64,000 bases of DNA from JAVVUJ01 sp964582545 (GTDB lineage Bacteria > Bacillota > Clostridia > Peptostreptococcales > Anaerovoracaceae), in NCBI GenBank assembly GCA_964582545.1, contig CAZOSB010000007.1, positions 1 through 64,000 of the forward strand, given 5' to 3'. Each line of letters opens with the position of its first letter. Position 1 is the first letter of the stretch. A program made the translations under genes and the position numbers. The notes below the pieces were generated by a model. The model was given only the letters and a program-made list of their open reading frames with translations, had not been told where the DNA came from and made no database searches. This document shows, in pieces, positions 42,952 through 51,531 of the stretch.

Positions 42952-43710
42952 ATGAACACATTTCCAGCAGAACAAGAAGGACAAAGGTGTATTGAATGGA
43001 TCAGAGATTGGTTTAAAAATAAAAGTGGAAATGCCAAAGGAATTATTTTAGGAATATCCGGTGGTAAAGATTCCACAGTGGTGGCAGCTTTGACTGCCCA
43101 AGCCATAGGTCCAGATAAAGTATTAGGGGTTTTAATGCCAAATGGAATGCAGAAGGACTTGGAGGACGGAAAAAGTATTTGCAGACATCTAGGCATAAAA
43201 TCTGTTATTGTCAACATACAGGATTCTTATGAGGCAATCATAAAAGGCATTGAGTTTAATGAAAGTCAGGAATCATTTGCGTTGACACAACAACCCAGAA
43301 TTAATATTGCCCCTAGATTGCGGATGACCACCTTATATGCCATGGGACAGCAGTTAAATTATCGTGTGGCAGGTACAGGCAATTTATCGGAGCGTACGGT
43401 GGGATACGCCACAAAGTGGGGGGATATGGCTTGTGACTTTAACCCCATTGGTTCCTTTACTTCACATGAAGTGGTAGCCATAGGGGAGAGCCTTGATTTA
43501 CCAAAAGACTTAATCTTTAAGGCCCCTGCGGATGGGTTATCCGGTAAAACCGATGAGGAAAATTTGGGATTCACCTATGAGGCCTTAAATCAATATATTC
43601 GCACCGGAATCTGTGAGGACATGGCGGTTAAAGAAAAGATTGATAGACTCATAGCCTATAATGAGCATAAAGTAAGCCCTGTAGAAATTTATTCCTACAT
43701 TCCTTCCTAA
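42952..43710 (+). CDS. nadE: NAD+ synthase, ammonia-dependent
   Basis: Enzyme of 252 aa that amidates nicotinate adenine dinucleotide to NAD. The ATP-pyrophosphatase P-loop SGGKDS lies at residues 36-41, and GTGNLSERTVGYATKWGD is characteristic. The short length means no glutaminase domain, so it uses free ammonia. AAAGGAGG precedes the ATG; it follows the cyclase gene by 39 bases. The upstream NAD enzyme nadD is 11 kb away in this window. Confidence 0.95.
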   Translation: MNTFPAEQEGQRCIEWIRDWFKNKSGNAKGIILGISGGKDSTVVAALTAQAIGPDKVLGVLMPNGMQKDLEDGKSICRHLGIKSVIVNIQDSYEAIIKGIEFNESQESFALTQQPRINIAPRLRMTTLYAMGQQLNYRVAGTGNLSERTVGYATKWGDMACDFNPIGSFTSHEVVAIGESLDLPKDLIFKAPADGLSGKTDEENLGFTYEALNQYIRTGICEDMAVKEKIDRLIAYNEHKVSPVEIYSYIPS

Positions 43711-43805
43711 ATATAATCACAACTCTATCTATAATCATATTATAGTAGAATAACATAAGAGGGAATAGTCGGTAATCATAAGTTATCATATTAGAAGAGG
43801 CGATA

Positions 43806-44396
43806 ATGAAACATATAAACAATTACAGAAGAAATTTCACTGTTCTATTGGTTTTAATAATCACAATATTTCAATTCGGGTGCAAAGAAAGCAACCCAGG
43901 TCAATCCTATTTGGAGGAACGGGGTATGTCGCCTATAGACATCGTAGGTGAAGCAAAATACCTTTACGATATGGTGACCTATACGGGAGCTTATATTGAC
44001 CCTGAGGTTACCATTGAGAATGAGGGTGGTCAGATATTTTACAAGACTATTTCCGGGGAAATATCTACCTTTGTTAATTATGATGAGATTTCTCAATACT
44101 TGTTGGCCTATTTTACCCCTGAAGGTGTTGAGGAATTATTGTCGGGATCCATATATAAAGATGAAACTGGGGAGGTTTACGTATCGGGACATGATGAGGA
44201 AATCCTCATCGATTACATAGACTACCAGACTGAATCTATAGAAAAATCCAAAATTACCTACAAAGTTATCGTATATTACATTCCGCAGTATGAAGGAAAA
44301 AATCCTGCTACATTTTATGTCCATCAGGAGCTTGTGGATGGAAACTGGATTTTTACCGAGACAAAGGAATTTGACTGGGGTAAGTCACCTCAATAG
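43806..44396 (+). CDS. Putative lipoprotein of unknown function
   Basis: A 196-residue secreted protein with a positively charged start, hydrophobic stretch and a Gly-Cys pair (Cys26). The lipobox QFGC is imperfect at -2 and -3, so lipidation is probable but not certain. The mature part is beta-rich and acidic (EILIDYIDYQTESIEKSKITYKV). I recognise no family. AGAGGCG precedes the ATG. It is followed by a strong terminator shared with the tRNA gene. Confidence 0.65.
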   Translation: MKHINNYRRNFTVLLVLIITIFQFGCKESNPGQSYLEERGMSPIDIVGEAKYLYDMVTYTGAYIDPEVTIENEGGQIFYKTISGEISTFVNYDEISQYLLAYFTPEGVEELLSGSIYKDETGEVYVSGHDEEILIDYIDYQTESIEKSKITYKVIVYYIPQYEGKNPATFYVHQELVDGNWIFTETKEFDWGKSPQ

Positions 44397-44401
44397 AAAA
44401 C

Positions 44402-44449
44402 AAAAGAGCTACGGTACTTGATTTTTCAATCATTTACTGTAGCTCTTTT
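44402..44449. terminator. Bidirectional terminator between lipoprotein and tRNA-Leu genes
   Basis: AAAAGAGCTACGGTA (44402-44416) pairs with 44435-44449, one G-U pair. Five T follow on plus; the complement also ends in T runs. Confidence 0.8.
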
Positions 44450-44453
44450 TATT

Positions 44454-44540
44454 TGGTGCCGGCGATCGGGGTCGAACCGATACGGTGTTGCCACCACTGG
44501 ATTTTGAGTCCAGCACGTCTGCCAATTCCATCACGCCGGC
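44454..44540 (-). tRNA. tRNA-Leu (anticodon CAA)
   Basis: On the minus strand the 87-base RNA has a perfect acceptor stem GCCGGCG/CGCCGGC, an encoded CCA end (44454-44456), a T arm with GGTTCGACCCC and a long class II variable arm as expected for Leu. The anticodon stem CTGGA/TCCAG closes loop CTCAAAA, giving anticodon CAA for UUG codons. It is the only tRNA in the window. Confidence 0.95.
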
Positions 44541-44657
44541 GTAACAAAAGTAATATTATCATACTTCAAAACAAAAATCAAGAAAAAAAATATTTACTTT
44601 TGAAATTTTATATTATATAATTCATTCAACAAGTTAATTGAAAGAGGAGGAGAGTAA

Positions 44658-45164
44658 ATGGACCAATTTATGACATTAATGCCTTTGTTATTATTAATCT
44701 TTATCATGTACTTCTTGTTGATTAGACCTCAGAAAAAGAGAGAAAAAGAAGTAAACTCTATGAGAAGCGCTCTGAAGGTGGGAGATGACATCATCACCAT
44801 AGGCGGAATCTGTGGTAAGATAGTAAAGACTAAGGATGAATCACTGATTATTCAAGTAGGCGCAGACAAGACGAAGATGGAAGTTATGAGATGGTCTATC
44901 TCAAAGGTTGTAAGCAGCAATGCCAATGCTCCCTCTAAGAAATCCGCTCCCATGGAAGACAAAGAGGAGCCTGTTGAGGAACCAAAGAAAACCATGCCCA
45001 AAAAATTAACAAAGGCAACAACAAATTCAGATAAGGTTAATGAATCTGAAGATAAAAATTTAGCTTCTAACGCAGTAAGCGAAAATGAAGGTGAAGTCAA
45101 GAACTTAGATCTTGACGTAGATGTAGAAGGTTTGGATCTTGAAAAAGAAACTGACAAGGAATAG
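44658..45164 (+). CDS. yajC: Preprotein translocase subunit YajC
   Basis: SecDF accessory protein. One N-terminal TM helix (LMPLLLLIFIMYFLLIRPQKKREKE) and the conserved domain VGDDIITIGGICGKIVKTKDES identify it. Typical YajC is ~90-110 aa; this one has 168 aa because of a charged, low-complexity tail from about residue 95 (many Glu, Lys, Asp). GAGGAGG precedes the ATG. It begins the long co-directional block leading to secD and secF. Confidence 0.9.
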   Translation: MDQFMTLMPLLLLIFIMYFLLIRPQKKREKEVNSMRSALKVGDDIITIGGICGKIVKTKDESLIIQVGADKTKMEVMRWSISKVVSSNANAPSKKSAPMEDKEEPVEEPKKTMPKKLTKATTNSDKVNESEDKNLASNAVSENEGEVKNLDLDVDVEGLDLEKETDKE

Positions 45165-45224
45165 TCGTAACAAAACGAACATATTAATTACATCAATCAA
45201 AAGAATTAAACAAAAAATGTATTA

Positions 45225-45270
45225 ACTAAAAATCCTTATTTACATAACGGTAATAAGGATTTTTAGTTTT
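45225..45270 (+). terminator. Terminator after yajC
   Basis: ACTAAAAATCCTTATT (45225-45240) pairs exactly with 45252-45267 (16 bp), followed by TTT. Confidence 0.8.
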
Positions 45271-45351
45271 ATTAAAATTTATTTGGCATATACTCTAATA
45301 ATATTATTTTTTGACAATTATGTTTTTATAATATTATAGGAGGAATATATT

Positions 45352-45717
45352 ATGGAAAAGACAATCAAAACAATGAAAGGATTTGGAATTTCCTTAGTGA
45401 TTTTTGTCGTCATGGTAACACTGTTTGCCTTTCTGTTAAAATCTACGGGACTGCCCGAAAAATGGTCATTCCTTTACGTACTTATTTCCATGTCATTGGC
45501 CACCATGTTTTTAGGTGTGTTCTTAGGAAACCTGACAGGCGGAAAAGGGCTTATTTATGGCTGTTTGGGGGCCATACTCTTTACGGTTATCATATTTTAC
45601 ACTTTTAACGTGTTTTTTAACCATTCTTTTCAATTCCAATTAGCCCATCTTAGATACCTCGTACCTATCATCTTTGGTGGAATCGGGGGAGTAATTGGAG
45701 TCAATCTGAGAAATTAA
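45352..45717 (+). CDS. Small membrane protein, TIGR04086-like
   Basis: A 121-residue protein with four predicted TM helices (FGISLVIFVVMVTLFAFLL, LISMSLATMFLGVFLGN, LIYGCLGAILFTVIIFYTF, IIFGGIGGVIGVNL). The glycine-rich LTGGKGLIYGCLG loop and position between yajC and secD fit the clostridial TIGR04086 membrane family, function unknown. GGAGG precedes the ATG. In many clostridia the genes for the Cys-rich peptide SCIFF and its radical SAM enzyme lie next to it; here the next gene is secD. Confidence 0.75.
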   Translation: MEKTIKTMKGFGISLVIFVVMVTLFAFLLKSTGLPEKWSFLYVLISMSLATMFLGVFLGNLTGGKGLIYGCLGAILFTVIIFYTFNVFFNHSFQFQLAHLRYLVPIIFGGIGGVIGVNLRN

Positions 45718-45831
45718 GAACTTTTACTTGTAAAACCTTCTAATGCGTAGTAAAATATTGAGTAGCTTTGAATTGGAATAGGCAAAAAATGGAAATCGTA
45801 ATAATAGCAGAAGAGAAGGTGAAGTAGAAAA

Positions 45832-47109
45832 ATGAAGAAAGCACTGGCAGTCGCCTTGGCAGTAATCATTGTTTTCGGTTGGTACGTAAGTATTTTTGGT
45901 ATGGGATTCATCAAACCGCTGAAGGATCAGATCAAACTGGGACTTGATTTAAAGGGTGGCGTTTACGTAGTTATGGAAGCAGATACGCAAGCTACGGGTG
46001 AAGAATTGAGAGAATTGATGAACCAGACACAACTGGTCATGGAAAAAAGAGTGAACGGTATGGGGCTGTCGGAGCCCGTGGTTACCATAGAAGGGAACAA
46101 TAAAATCAGGGTTGAGTTGCCGGGTGCTGAGGATGCGGAAGCCGCTATAGACCTGATCGGAAGAACGGCACAGCTTCAGTTTGTTCTGGCAGATAATACA
46201 GTGGTATTAGATGGAAGCATGGTGAAAAATGCCACCACAGGAATTGATAACAAGTCTCCACAATATTATGCCATCGACTTGGAATTGACCTCAGAAGGAG
46301 CGAAGCGCTTTGAAGATGCAACTAGAAAAATAGTAAAGAATGAGGTGGTTTCGGCAAATCCATCCCTTCCACCAAGCGCTATTACCATTATTTTAGATGA
46401 TAAGGTCATTTCTTCCCCTTTGGTTGACACTGTAATTTCGGGAGGAAAAGCACAGATTACGGGAAGATACACCCAAGAGCAGGCTAGCGGAGATGCTATG
46501 CTCATCAGAGGAGGGGCGCTTCCTGTGGCTCTCAAAGAAGTCAATTCTTCAGATGTAGCGGCAACCTTAGGGTTGGATGCGTTGAAAATGAGCGTATATG
46601 CGGGATTTATAGGTATAACATTGATCTTTATCGTCATGCTAGTCATGTATAGAGTGATGGGAGTTGCGGCCAACATCGCACTTCTTTTATATATGCTGAT
46701 TCTTCTTTGGATTATGGTAGCTATGGGCAGTGTGTTGACTTTACCGGGCATTGCAGGAATTATTCTGTCTATCGGTATGGCGGTGGATGCCAACGTTATC
46801 ATCTTTGCCAGAATTAAGGAGGAAATAAACAACGGGAAGAGTATTCGAGTGGCAATAGATGCAGGATTTAAGAGAGCTATGGCTACGGTGGTGGATTCGC
46901 AGATCACCACGATGATTGCAGGAGTCGTGCTGTATCAGTTTGGGACAGGCCCCGTTAAAGGTTTTGCCATGACCTTGATGATCGGTATTTTGGCCAGCGT
47001 ATTTACTGCGGTAGTGGTGACGAATCTTTATTTAAAGGTAATGGGCGAATCCAAGTCCTTTAATAAGAAACAATACTTTGGTATAAAGGAGGTAAAAAAA
47101 TATGCTTAA
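45832..47109 (+). CDS. secD: Protein translocase subunit SecD
   Basis: Membrane protein of 425 aa with six TM helices and the large extracytoplasmic P1 domain. GLDLKGGVYVVMEAD is the signature of the D1 motif; DANVIIFARIKEE in the fourth TM region carries the conserved Asp/Arg used in proton-driven secretion. It works with SecF and YajC to pull preproteins through SecYEG. The stop overlaps the secF start by 8 bases. Confidence 0.95.
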   Translation: MKKALAVALAVIIVFGWYVSIFGMGFIKPLKDQIKLGLDLKGGVYVVMEADTQATGEELRELMNQTQLVMEKRVNGMGLSEPVVTIEGNNKIRVELPGAEDAEAAIDLIGRTAQLQFVLADNTVVLDGSMVKNATTGIDNKSPQYYAIDLELTSEGAKRFEDATRKIVKNEVVSANPSLPPSAITIILDDKVISSPLVDTVISGGKAQITGRYTQEQASGDAMLIRGGALPVALKEVNSSDVAATLGLDALKMSVYAGFIGITLIFIVMLVMYRVMGVAANIALLLYMLILLWIMVAMGSVLTLPGIAGIILSIGMAVDANVIIFARIKEEINNGKSIRVAIDAGFKRAMATVVDSQITTMIAGVVLYQFGTGPVKGFAMTLMIGILASVFTAVVVTNLYLKVMGESKSFNKKQYFGIKEVKKYA

Positions 47110-48028
47110 TGGGATAAAAGAGATCTCCTTTATCAAACACAGGAAGATATATTATCTGGTTACCATTGCCATTATCATCATCGGTTTTGGCGTAGGTTTT
47201 ATCAGAGGGTTTAATTTCGGTATCGATTTCACGGGAGGTACCATGCTCCATATGGATATGGGCAGGGAAGTTTCTACAGAAGATGTACAAAAGGTCTTGA
47301 AGGAAAACGATATTAAAGGGGAAGTGGTTCACGCTGGGAAAACCAACAATGAAATCATTATTAGAACCACACAGGCTCTGGAAAGCAACGATAGAATTAA
47401 GCTTCAAGAAGATATGTTTACCGCATTTCAGGTAAATTCGGATGCAATTTTAACCTTTGAGCTATTCGGTCCTTCCGTAGGAGAACTATTGAAAAAAAAT
47501 GCTGTAAAAGCTGTTCTTATCGCTGCTGTCTGTATGCTTATCTATATTATTTTCCGATTTGAGTGGAAGTTTGGTTTAGCTGCTATCGCAGGTGTGGTAC
47601 ACGACGTATTGATATTAATCGCCTTTTACGGTTTATTTCATATTCCTATCAATAACCCTTTTATTGCCGCAGTTTTGACTGTGGTGGGTTACTCAATAAA
47701 CGATACCATCGTTGTTTTTGACAGGGTAAGGGAAAACTTAGGGTTGATGAAAAAGTCCAAGATGGAAGAGTTGATCGATACCAGCATCAACCAGACTTTG
47801 GTGCGTTCCATCATGACTTCCGTCACAACCATTTTAGTCATTATTCCACTTTATATCTTAGGCGGCTCTACCATTCGGCAGTTTACGTTACCTTTGATGA
47901 TTGGAATCATTGCAGGTTGTGTTTCCTCGGTGTTTATTTGCAGCCCTATCTACTACGAACTTTGCCGCGTTACGGGCGGATCTAAATATAAAGGGAAGCA
48001 ATCTAAGGTTTCGAAGGTGGAGGGGTAA
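47102..48028 (+). CDS. secF: Protein translocase subunit SecF
   Basis: Membrane protein of 308 aa with six TM helices. NFGIDFTGGTMLHMDM is the SecF D1 motif; GYSINDTIVVFDRVREN holds the conserved Asp/Arg of TM4. It is separately encoded, not fused to SecD as in Bacillus. AAAGGAGG lies at the end of secD, 5 bases or more before the ATG. Confidence 0.95.
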   Translation: MLNGIKEISFIKHRKIYYLVTIAIIIIGFGVGFIRGFNFGIDFTGGTMLHMDMGREVSTEDVQKVLKENDIKGEVVHAGKTNNEIIIRTTQALESNDRIKLQEDMFTAFQVNSDAILTFELFGPSVGELLKKNAVKAVLIAAVCMLIYIIFRFEWKFGLAAIAGVVHDVLILIAFYGLFHIPINNPFIAAVLTVVGYSINDTIVVFDRVRENLGLMKKSKMEELIDTSINQTLVRSIMTSVTTILVIIPLYILGGSTIRQFTLPLMIGIIAGCVSSVFICSPIYYELCRVTGGSKYKGKQSKVSKVEG

Positions 48029-48057
48029 CCCTCTAACCTTTTGGAAATGGAGAGATC

Positions 48058-50238
48058 ATGGAGAAATTTGCGATAGAATTGTTGGATATTAACCCCAATC
48101 TTAAATTGGAAAATATTAAGAAGGCTTACGATCTGGCAAATACGATGCATAAGGATCAGTTGAGAAAGTCCGGAGAACCGTATTTTGTGCATCCCCTTGC
48201 AGTGGCTAAAATTTTGGCTGAGCTGGGTATGGACGAAAATACTATTGTGGCAGGGCTTCTTCATGATGTAGTGGAGGATACGCAGTATACCAAAGCGGAG
48301 TTGGAGGTGGACTTTGGCTCTGAGGTAGCATTATTGGTGGATGGTGTCACGAAGCTTGGTTCCTTGGTCTTTGAAAGTAAAGAAGAGCGTCAGGCAGAAA
48401 ATCTAAGAAAGATGTTTCTGGCCATGTCTAAGGATATTCGTGTATTGATCATCAAGTTGGCTGACAGGCTGCATAATCTTCGAACCATCAACTATATGAA
48501 CGAAAAGCAAATTGAAGAAAAATGTCGAGAGACTTTGGAAATTTATGCTCCATTGGCCAGTCGCTTGGGTATGTATAGTTTGAAGTTTGAGCTAGAGGAC
48601 ATCTCTCTGAAGTATTTAGATCCGGATGCCTATTATCTGTTGGTTGAAAAGGTAAAGGAAAAGAAACAACAAAGAGAAGAAAATATCAATCTAGTGATCG
48701 GTGAGATCAAAGAAAGCCTAGAGGACTTAAATCTTCATAAATATGAAATAAAAGGCAGAAGCAAGCATTTTTACAGCATCTATACCAAGATGAAATATCA
48801 CCATAAACAATTAGATGAAATTTTTGATCTGACTGCAGTTCGTATTATTGTGGAAACGGTAAAGGACTGTTATGCCGTCTTAGGGGTGGTTCACACCTTA
48901 TGGAAGCCTATTCCCGGAAGATTTAAGGACTATGTGGCCATGCCGAAGACCAACCATTATCAGTCCATACACACAACGGTCATAGCGGATAACGGTGAAC
49001 CTTTTGAAATCCAAATCAGAACCTATGAAATGCATCGGATCGCAGAACTGGGAATTGCCGCCCACTGGAAGTATAAGCAAGGAATTTCCAATGACCAAGA
49101 GGAAGGCAAGCTGGCTTGGCTCAGGCAGACTTTAGAGTGGCAAAAGGATATGAATGATCCCGCAGAGTTTATGGAAACTTTAAAGGTGGACCTTTTTTCC
49201 AATCAAGTGTTTGTTTTTACTCCCAAAGGAGATGTCATTGAACTTCCGGCAGGATCCACACCTTTGGATTTTGCGTTTAAAATACACTCTGCCATCGGTG
49301 CAAAATGTATCGGTGCTAAGGTAAATGGAAAGATGGTACCCATCGATCATACCTTGATGAATGGTAATATTGTGGATATCGTCACATCCTCCAATAGTAA
49401 GGGACCTAGCATAGATTGGTTGCGGATTGCCCAGAGTAGCAATGCTCGCAGTAAAATTCGTCAGTGGCTAAAGAAGGAAAACAAGACGGAAACCATCGAC
49501 AAGGGCAAGGAAATGCTGGAAAAATACGTTCGGCGCAAGGGTTATGATCCTCATCAATTGGTGAGAATTCCTTGGGTGAACAAAGCAGCCAAAAGCCTGA
49601 ATATGTCCTCGGCAGATGATTTATACACTTCCATTAGCTCCGGCGGTATCATGTTGGGAAAAATATTCTCTTTTTTACTGAACATTTATAATGAAGAAAA
49701 ACAATTAGAAATTAAGAAAAAAGAAAAAGACGAATCTGCGTTAACAGCTGCTGCAGATTTGAAGAAAAAAGAACGTCCAAAGGATCCATCCGGGGTCAGC
49801 GTAAAAGGTGTAGACAATCTTTTGATTCGATTTTCCAGATGCTGTAATCCGGTACCGGGGGACGAAATCATTGGATTTATAACAAAAGGTAGAGGTATTT
49901 CCGTCCATAGAATGGATTGTGTTAATGTAATTTCTGCATCGGATTTTGATAAGGCCAGATTTATCGATGTATATTGGGATAGCTTGGAGGATAACCGCTC
50001 CTATAATGCGGATATCAACATCGTATCTGAAGATCGAAAAGGCTTGTTTTCCGATTTATCAAGGGTTTGTGAAGACATGGATGTGCATATTACCGGTGTA
50101 AATGCCAAAAGTGCAAAGGACAAGGTGGTAAATATTACCATGACACTCTCCATATCCAATACAGGGCAGATTGAAAAGGTTCTGCGTGCACTAAAGAATG
50201 TGGATGGCGTCTCTGAAGTATATAGAGGAAGCATTTAA
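48058..50238 (+). CDS. relA: Bifunctional (p)ppGpp synthetase/hydrolase Rel
   Basis: Stringent-response enzyme of 726 aa. HD hydrolase domain (YFVHPLAVA, LLHDVVEDT, KLADRLHNLRT), synthetase domain (RSKHFYSIYTKM; the RFKD motif in PGRFKDYVAMPKTNHYQS, which marks bifunctional Rel rather than RelA), TGS (VFVFTPKGDVIELP), a Cys-rich conserved patch (RFSRCCNPVPGDEI) and a C-terminal ACT domain. GGAGAG precedes the ATG, 29 bases after secF. It controls growth arrest during amino acid starvation. Confidence 0.95.
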   Translation: MEKFAIELLDINPNLKLENIKKAYDLANTMHKDQLRKSGEPYFVHPLAVAKILAELGMDENTIVAGLLHDVVEDTQYTKAELEVDFGSEVALLVDGVTKLGSLVFESKEERQAENLRKMFLAMSKDIRVLIIKLADRLHNLRTINYMNEKQIEEKCRETLEIYAPLASRLGMYSLKFELEDISLKYLDPDAYYLLVEKVKEKKQQREENINLVIGEIKESLEDLNLHKYEIKGRSKHFYSIYTKMKYHHKQLDEIFDLTAVRIIVETVKDCYAVLGVVHTLWKPIPGRFKDYVAMPKTNHYQSIHTTVIADNGEPFEIQIRTYEMHRIAELGIAAHWKYKQGISNDQEEGKLAWLRQTLEWQKDMNDPAEFMETLKVDLFSNQVFVFTPKGDVIELPAGSTPLDFAFKIHSAIGAKCIGAKVNGKMVPIDHTLMNGNIVDIVTSSNSKGPSIDWLRIAQSSNARSKIRQWLKKENKTETIDKGKEMLEKYVRRKGYDPHQLVRIPWVNKAAKSLNMSSADDLYTSISSGGIMLGKIFSFLLNIYNEEKQLEIKKKEKDESALTAAADLKKKERPKDPSGVSVKGVDNLLIRFSRCCNPVPGDEIIGFITKGRGISVHRMDCVNVISASDFDKARFIDVYWDSLEDNRSYNADINIVSEDRKGLFSDLSRVCEDMDVHITGVNAKSAKDKVVNITMTLSISNTGQIEKVLRALKNVDGVSEVYRGSI

Positions 50239-50418
50239 AAAATAAGGAAACTAAAAATAATATCAAGAATAAATTTGAAATCAATTATAGTTAATGAGCG
50301 AAATAATAATTATAAATAAAGTGAAAAGTAAAATAGCCAAAGAATAGGAATGATTAATTATTAACAAATATTTTTAATTTTACATAGAATGACAAATTGT
50401 TTAGAATGAGAGGAAGAG

Positions 50419-50868
50419 ATGCGGGCAGTAGTTCAGAGAGTCAGTAAGGCCAGCGTGACAGTGGAAGGGGAGATCACCGGAGCCATAGAGAATGGGTTCT
50501 TGGTTTTGCTGGGAGTGGAAGATGAAGATGAAAGGACAGATGTGGTTTACTTGGTGGATAAAATCACCGGTTTGCGAGTCTTTGAGGATAAGGAAGGAAA
50601 GATGAATCTATCCTTGATGGATGTAAAAGGGGAAATGCTTGTAGTTTCTCAATTTACGCTGTTGGGAGATTGTAGAAAAGGGAAAAGACCTAGTTTCATC
50701 AAAGCTGCTAGGCCAGAAAAAGCAAAAGAGCTCTATCAACTCTTTGTGCAGGGATGTATAACTCAGGGTATAAAGGTAGAAGAGGGTATCTTTCAGGCAG
50801 AAATGTCCGTAAATCTCTGCAATGAAGGGCCTGTAACTATTTTGCTTGACAGTAAAAAATTATTTTAA
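50419..50868 (+). CDS. dtd: D-aminoacyl-tRNA deacylase
   Basis: Proofreading enzyme of 149 aa that removes D-amino acids (and Gly) from tRNA. The motifs SQFTLLGDCRKGKRPSF and NEGPVTILLD are the two conserved active-site segments of Dtd. GAGAGGAAG lies upstream. The 180-base gap after rel is AT-rich with no clear terminator, so a local promoter is possible. The rel-dtd order is common in Firmicutes. Confidence 0.95.
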   Translation: MRAVVQRVSKASVTVEGEITGAIENGFLVLLGVEDEDERTDVVYLVDKITGLRVFEDKEGKMNLSLMDVKGEMLVVSQFTLLGDCRKGKRPSFIKAARPEKAKELYQLFVQGCITQGIKVEEGIFQAEMSVNLCNEGPVTILLDSKKLF

Positions 50869-50887
50869 GGAGTTTCGGAGGGAAAGA

Positions 50888-51508
50888 ATGGAGTTAAGAT
50901 CGTTTATCAGTGGTCCTTTAGGGGTAAATTGCTATATAGCATATGATGAAAGTACAAAAAAGGGGTTTATGGTGGATCCCGGTGGATATAATGAACAAAT
51001 TGATCGCTATATTCAGGACAGCGGGATGGATTTGCAATACATCCTATTGACTCATGGTCATGGTGACCATATAGGAGGGGTGAGTACTTTTTTGGAGAAG
51101 TTTACCCACTGTAAGTTGGTATCTTCCGACGTAGAAGCGGAAATGTTGAAAAATTCCTATGAAAATTTTTCAGTAGAAACCTATGGCAAGCCCATTGTTT
51201 TAATTCCTGATAAACTCGTAAAGGACGGAGATGTACTGGAAGTAGGAGCAATGTCCTTGAAAATTATCACTACCCCGGGGCATACTCCTGGAGGAATGTG
51301 CATTTACGTAGAGAATTGTCTGTTCAGTGGAGATACCTTATTTGCACAGTCTATCGGAAGAACTGATTTTCCTGGGGGATCCTTTGAACAGATCATGGAT
51401 TCCATTAAGAATAAATTGTTCTTGTTGCCTGATGAGACGAAAGTCTTTCCGGGGCATATGGGAACCACAACAATCGGCTTTGAAAAGAAGAATAATCCCT
51501 TTGTATAA
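50888..51508 (+). CDS. MBL-fold hydrolase, glyoxalase II-like
   Basis: Metallo-hydrolase of 206 aa with the metal motif THGHGDH (~residues 54-60), TPGHTPGG and FPGHMGTTT near the C-terminus. It resembles the YqgX/YcbL subgroup of small glyoxalase II-like proteins that act on thioesters such as lactoyl-bacillithiol or -glutathione analogues. The frame opens at 50846 inside dtd, but GGAGGGAA precedes the ATG at 50888. The physiological substrate is not shown. Confidence 0.85.
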   Translation: MELRSFISGPLGVNCYIAYDESTKKGFMVDPGGYNEQIDRYIQDSGMDLQYILLTHGHGDHIGGVSTFLEKFTHCKLVSSDVEAEMLKNSYENFSVETYGKPIVLIPDKLVKDGDVLEVGAMSLKIITTPGHTPGGMCIYVENCLFSGDTLFAQSIGRTDFPGGSFEQIMDSIKNKLFLLPDETKVFPGHMGTTTIGFEKKNNPFV

Positions 51509-51531
51509 AGGGGGAGCTAGGGAGGAAATTC

